From positions 1 to 6,069 of the forward strand of contig NZ_CAMHRZ010000211.1 in the NCBI RefSeq assembly GCF_946187255.1: 6,069 nucleotides of DNA. Reading direction: 5' to 3'. The position numbers were made by a program, and so were the translations under genes. The stretch comes from an uncultured Ruminococcus sp. (GTDB lineage: Bacteria > Bacillota > Clostridia > Oscillospirales > Ruminococcaceae). This document shows, one piece after another, positions 5,652 to 6,069 of the stretch. Below the pieces are notes generated by a model. That model made no database searches. It saw nothing but the letters and a program-made list of their open reading frames with translations, and was not told where the DNA came from. How positions within the stretch are numbered: position 1 is the first letter of the stretch; each line of letters opens with the position of its first letter.

Positions 5652-6069
5652 TCAGGGGGCTGAGAATTCATAGCCCTGTTCTCTGATATCGTCTATAAGA
5701 TCACCGAGTATCTGTGCGTTGGTGGAGGACACCGAATGGAGAAGATATATCGCACCCGGATGGGCGGCTTTTTTCAGCTTTTCCAGCGATTTTGAGGGCT
5801 CGGGCTGATCGTCTGTGTCCCAGTCGGCGTAAGCAAAACTCCACAGCACTGTCTGATAGCCGCATTCATCGGTGACAGCCAGCGACCTTTCGGAGTACTC
5901 CCCCATCGGCGGGCGGAACAGCGTCATCTCCACACCGAAATTCTCTTTCATATACTCATGGAACCCCATAATCTCACTGCGGCAGGTCTCATCGGTGAGG
6001 GACGGCATGGAATAATGATGCACCGAATGGTTCGCCACCGTGTGCCCCTCATCTATCATGCGCTTTACC
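5652..6069 (-). CDS. pdaA: PdaA-like polysaccharide deacetylase, C-terminal part (start outside window)
   Basis: The last 138 residues and stop of a NodB-fold (carbohydrate esterase 4) deacetylase are visible; the reading frame continues past the right edge. Numbering from the first in-frame Met (codon 6059-6057), which is internal, the metal-binding HSVHH is at 11-15, RPPMGEYSE at 49-57, WSFAYADWDTDDQ at 73-85 and the closing LLH at 106-108. The catalytic-base Asp motif lies outside. The WSFAYADW and HPGAIYLLHSVSSTNAQ stretches match the PdaA branch, known in Bacillus for removing acetyl groups from muramic acid residues on the way to muramic delta-lactam in spore cortex peptidoglycan. Signal or anchor sequences cannot be judged. 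It converges on the EAL gene with 55 bases between stops. The family is certain; the exact PdaA subtype and its sporulation role are inferred. Confidence 0.88.
   Translation of the reverse strand, partial: VKRMIDEGHTVANHSVHHYSMPSLTDETCRSEIMGFHEYMKENFGVEMTLFRPPMGEYSERSLAVTDECGYQTVLWSFAYADWDTDDQPEPSKSLEKLKKAAHPGAIYLLHSVSSTNAQILGDLIDDIREQGYEFSAP

Overview
The window looks like chromosomal DNA of a Gram-positive gut or rumen Clostridia, most likely in or near Ruminococcus (Oscillospiraceae). The basis is the near-consensus sigma-A promoters, strong GGAGG ribosome-binding sites, tRNA genes without an encoded CCA, a PdaA-type polysaccharide deacetylase and large soluble cyclic-di-GMP proteins of a style common in ruminococci. 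The taxonomic call is inference from these traits, not from a marker gene.

Layout. Positions 1-153 (minus) hold an open frame that resembles the C-terminal end of a phage or plasmid primase. It has no start and is probably a mobile-element remnant. Positions 237-555 (minus) are a complete small tRNA operon: consensus promoter, tRNA-Lys(UUU), a spacer with a perfect hairpin, tRNA-Leu(UAG) and an intrinsic terminator. Positions 642-3656 (minus) encode a 1004-residue diguanylate cyclase. It joins a LacI-type ligand-binding domain without its DNA-binding part to a GAF-like region, two PAS-like repeats and an intact GGDEF domain. Positions 3657-4000 are a divergent control region with one promoter for each neighbour, a potentially structured leader for the cyclase and a GC-rich hairpin island. 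Positions 4001-5596 (plus) encode a 531-residue protein with a complete EAL phosphodiesterase domain at the N-terminus and PAS-like domains behind it. A strong terminator at 5614-5638 separates it from a convergent, partial PdaA-like deacetylase (5652 to the right edge, minus).

How the genes fit together. The two large divergent genes encode opposite activities on the same second messenger: synthesis of cyclic-di-GMP by the GGDEF protein and its breakdown by the EAL protein. Both look cytoplasmic, and each carries its own sensory domains. A plausible reading is a local c-di-GMP switch in which an intracellular small molecule, possibly a sugar, bound by the LacI-type domain sets synthesis, while a PAS-sensed cue sets degradation. 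Ligand, pairing and output are inferred. The most unusual points are the sensor fusion, the missing product-inhibition site of the cyclase, the EAL-first domain order and the structured intergenic region.
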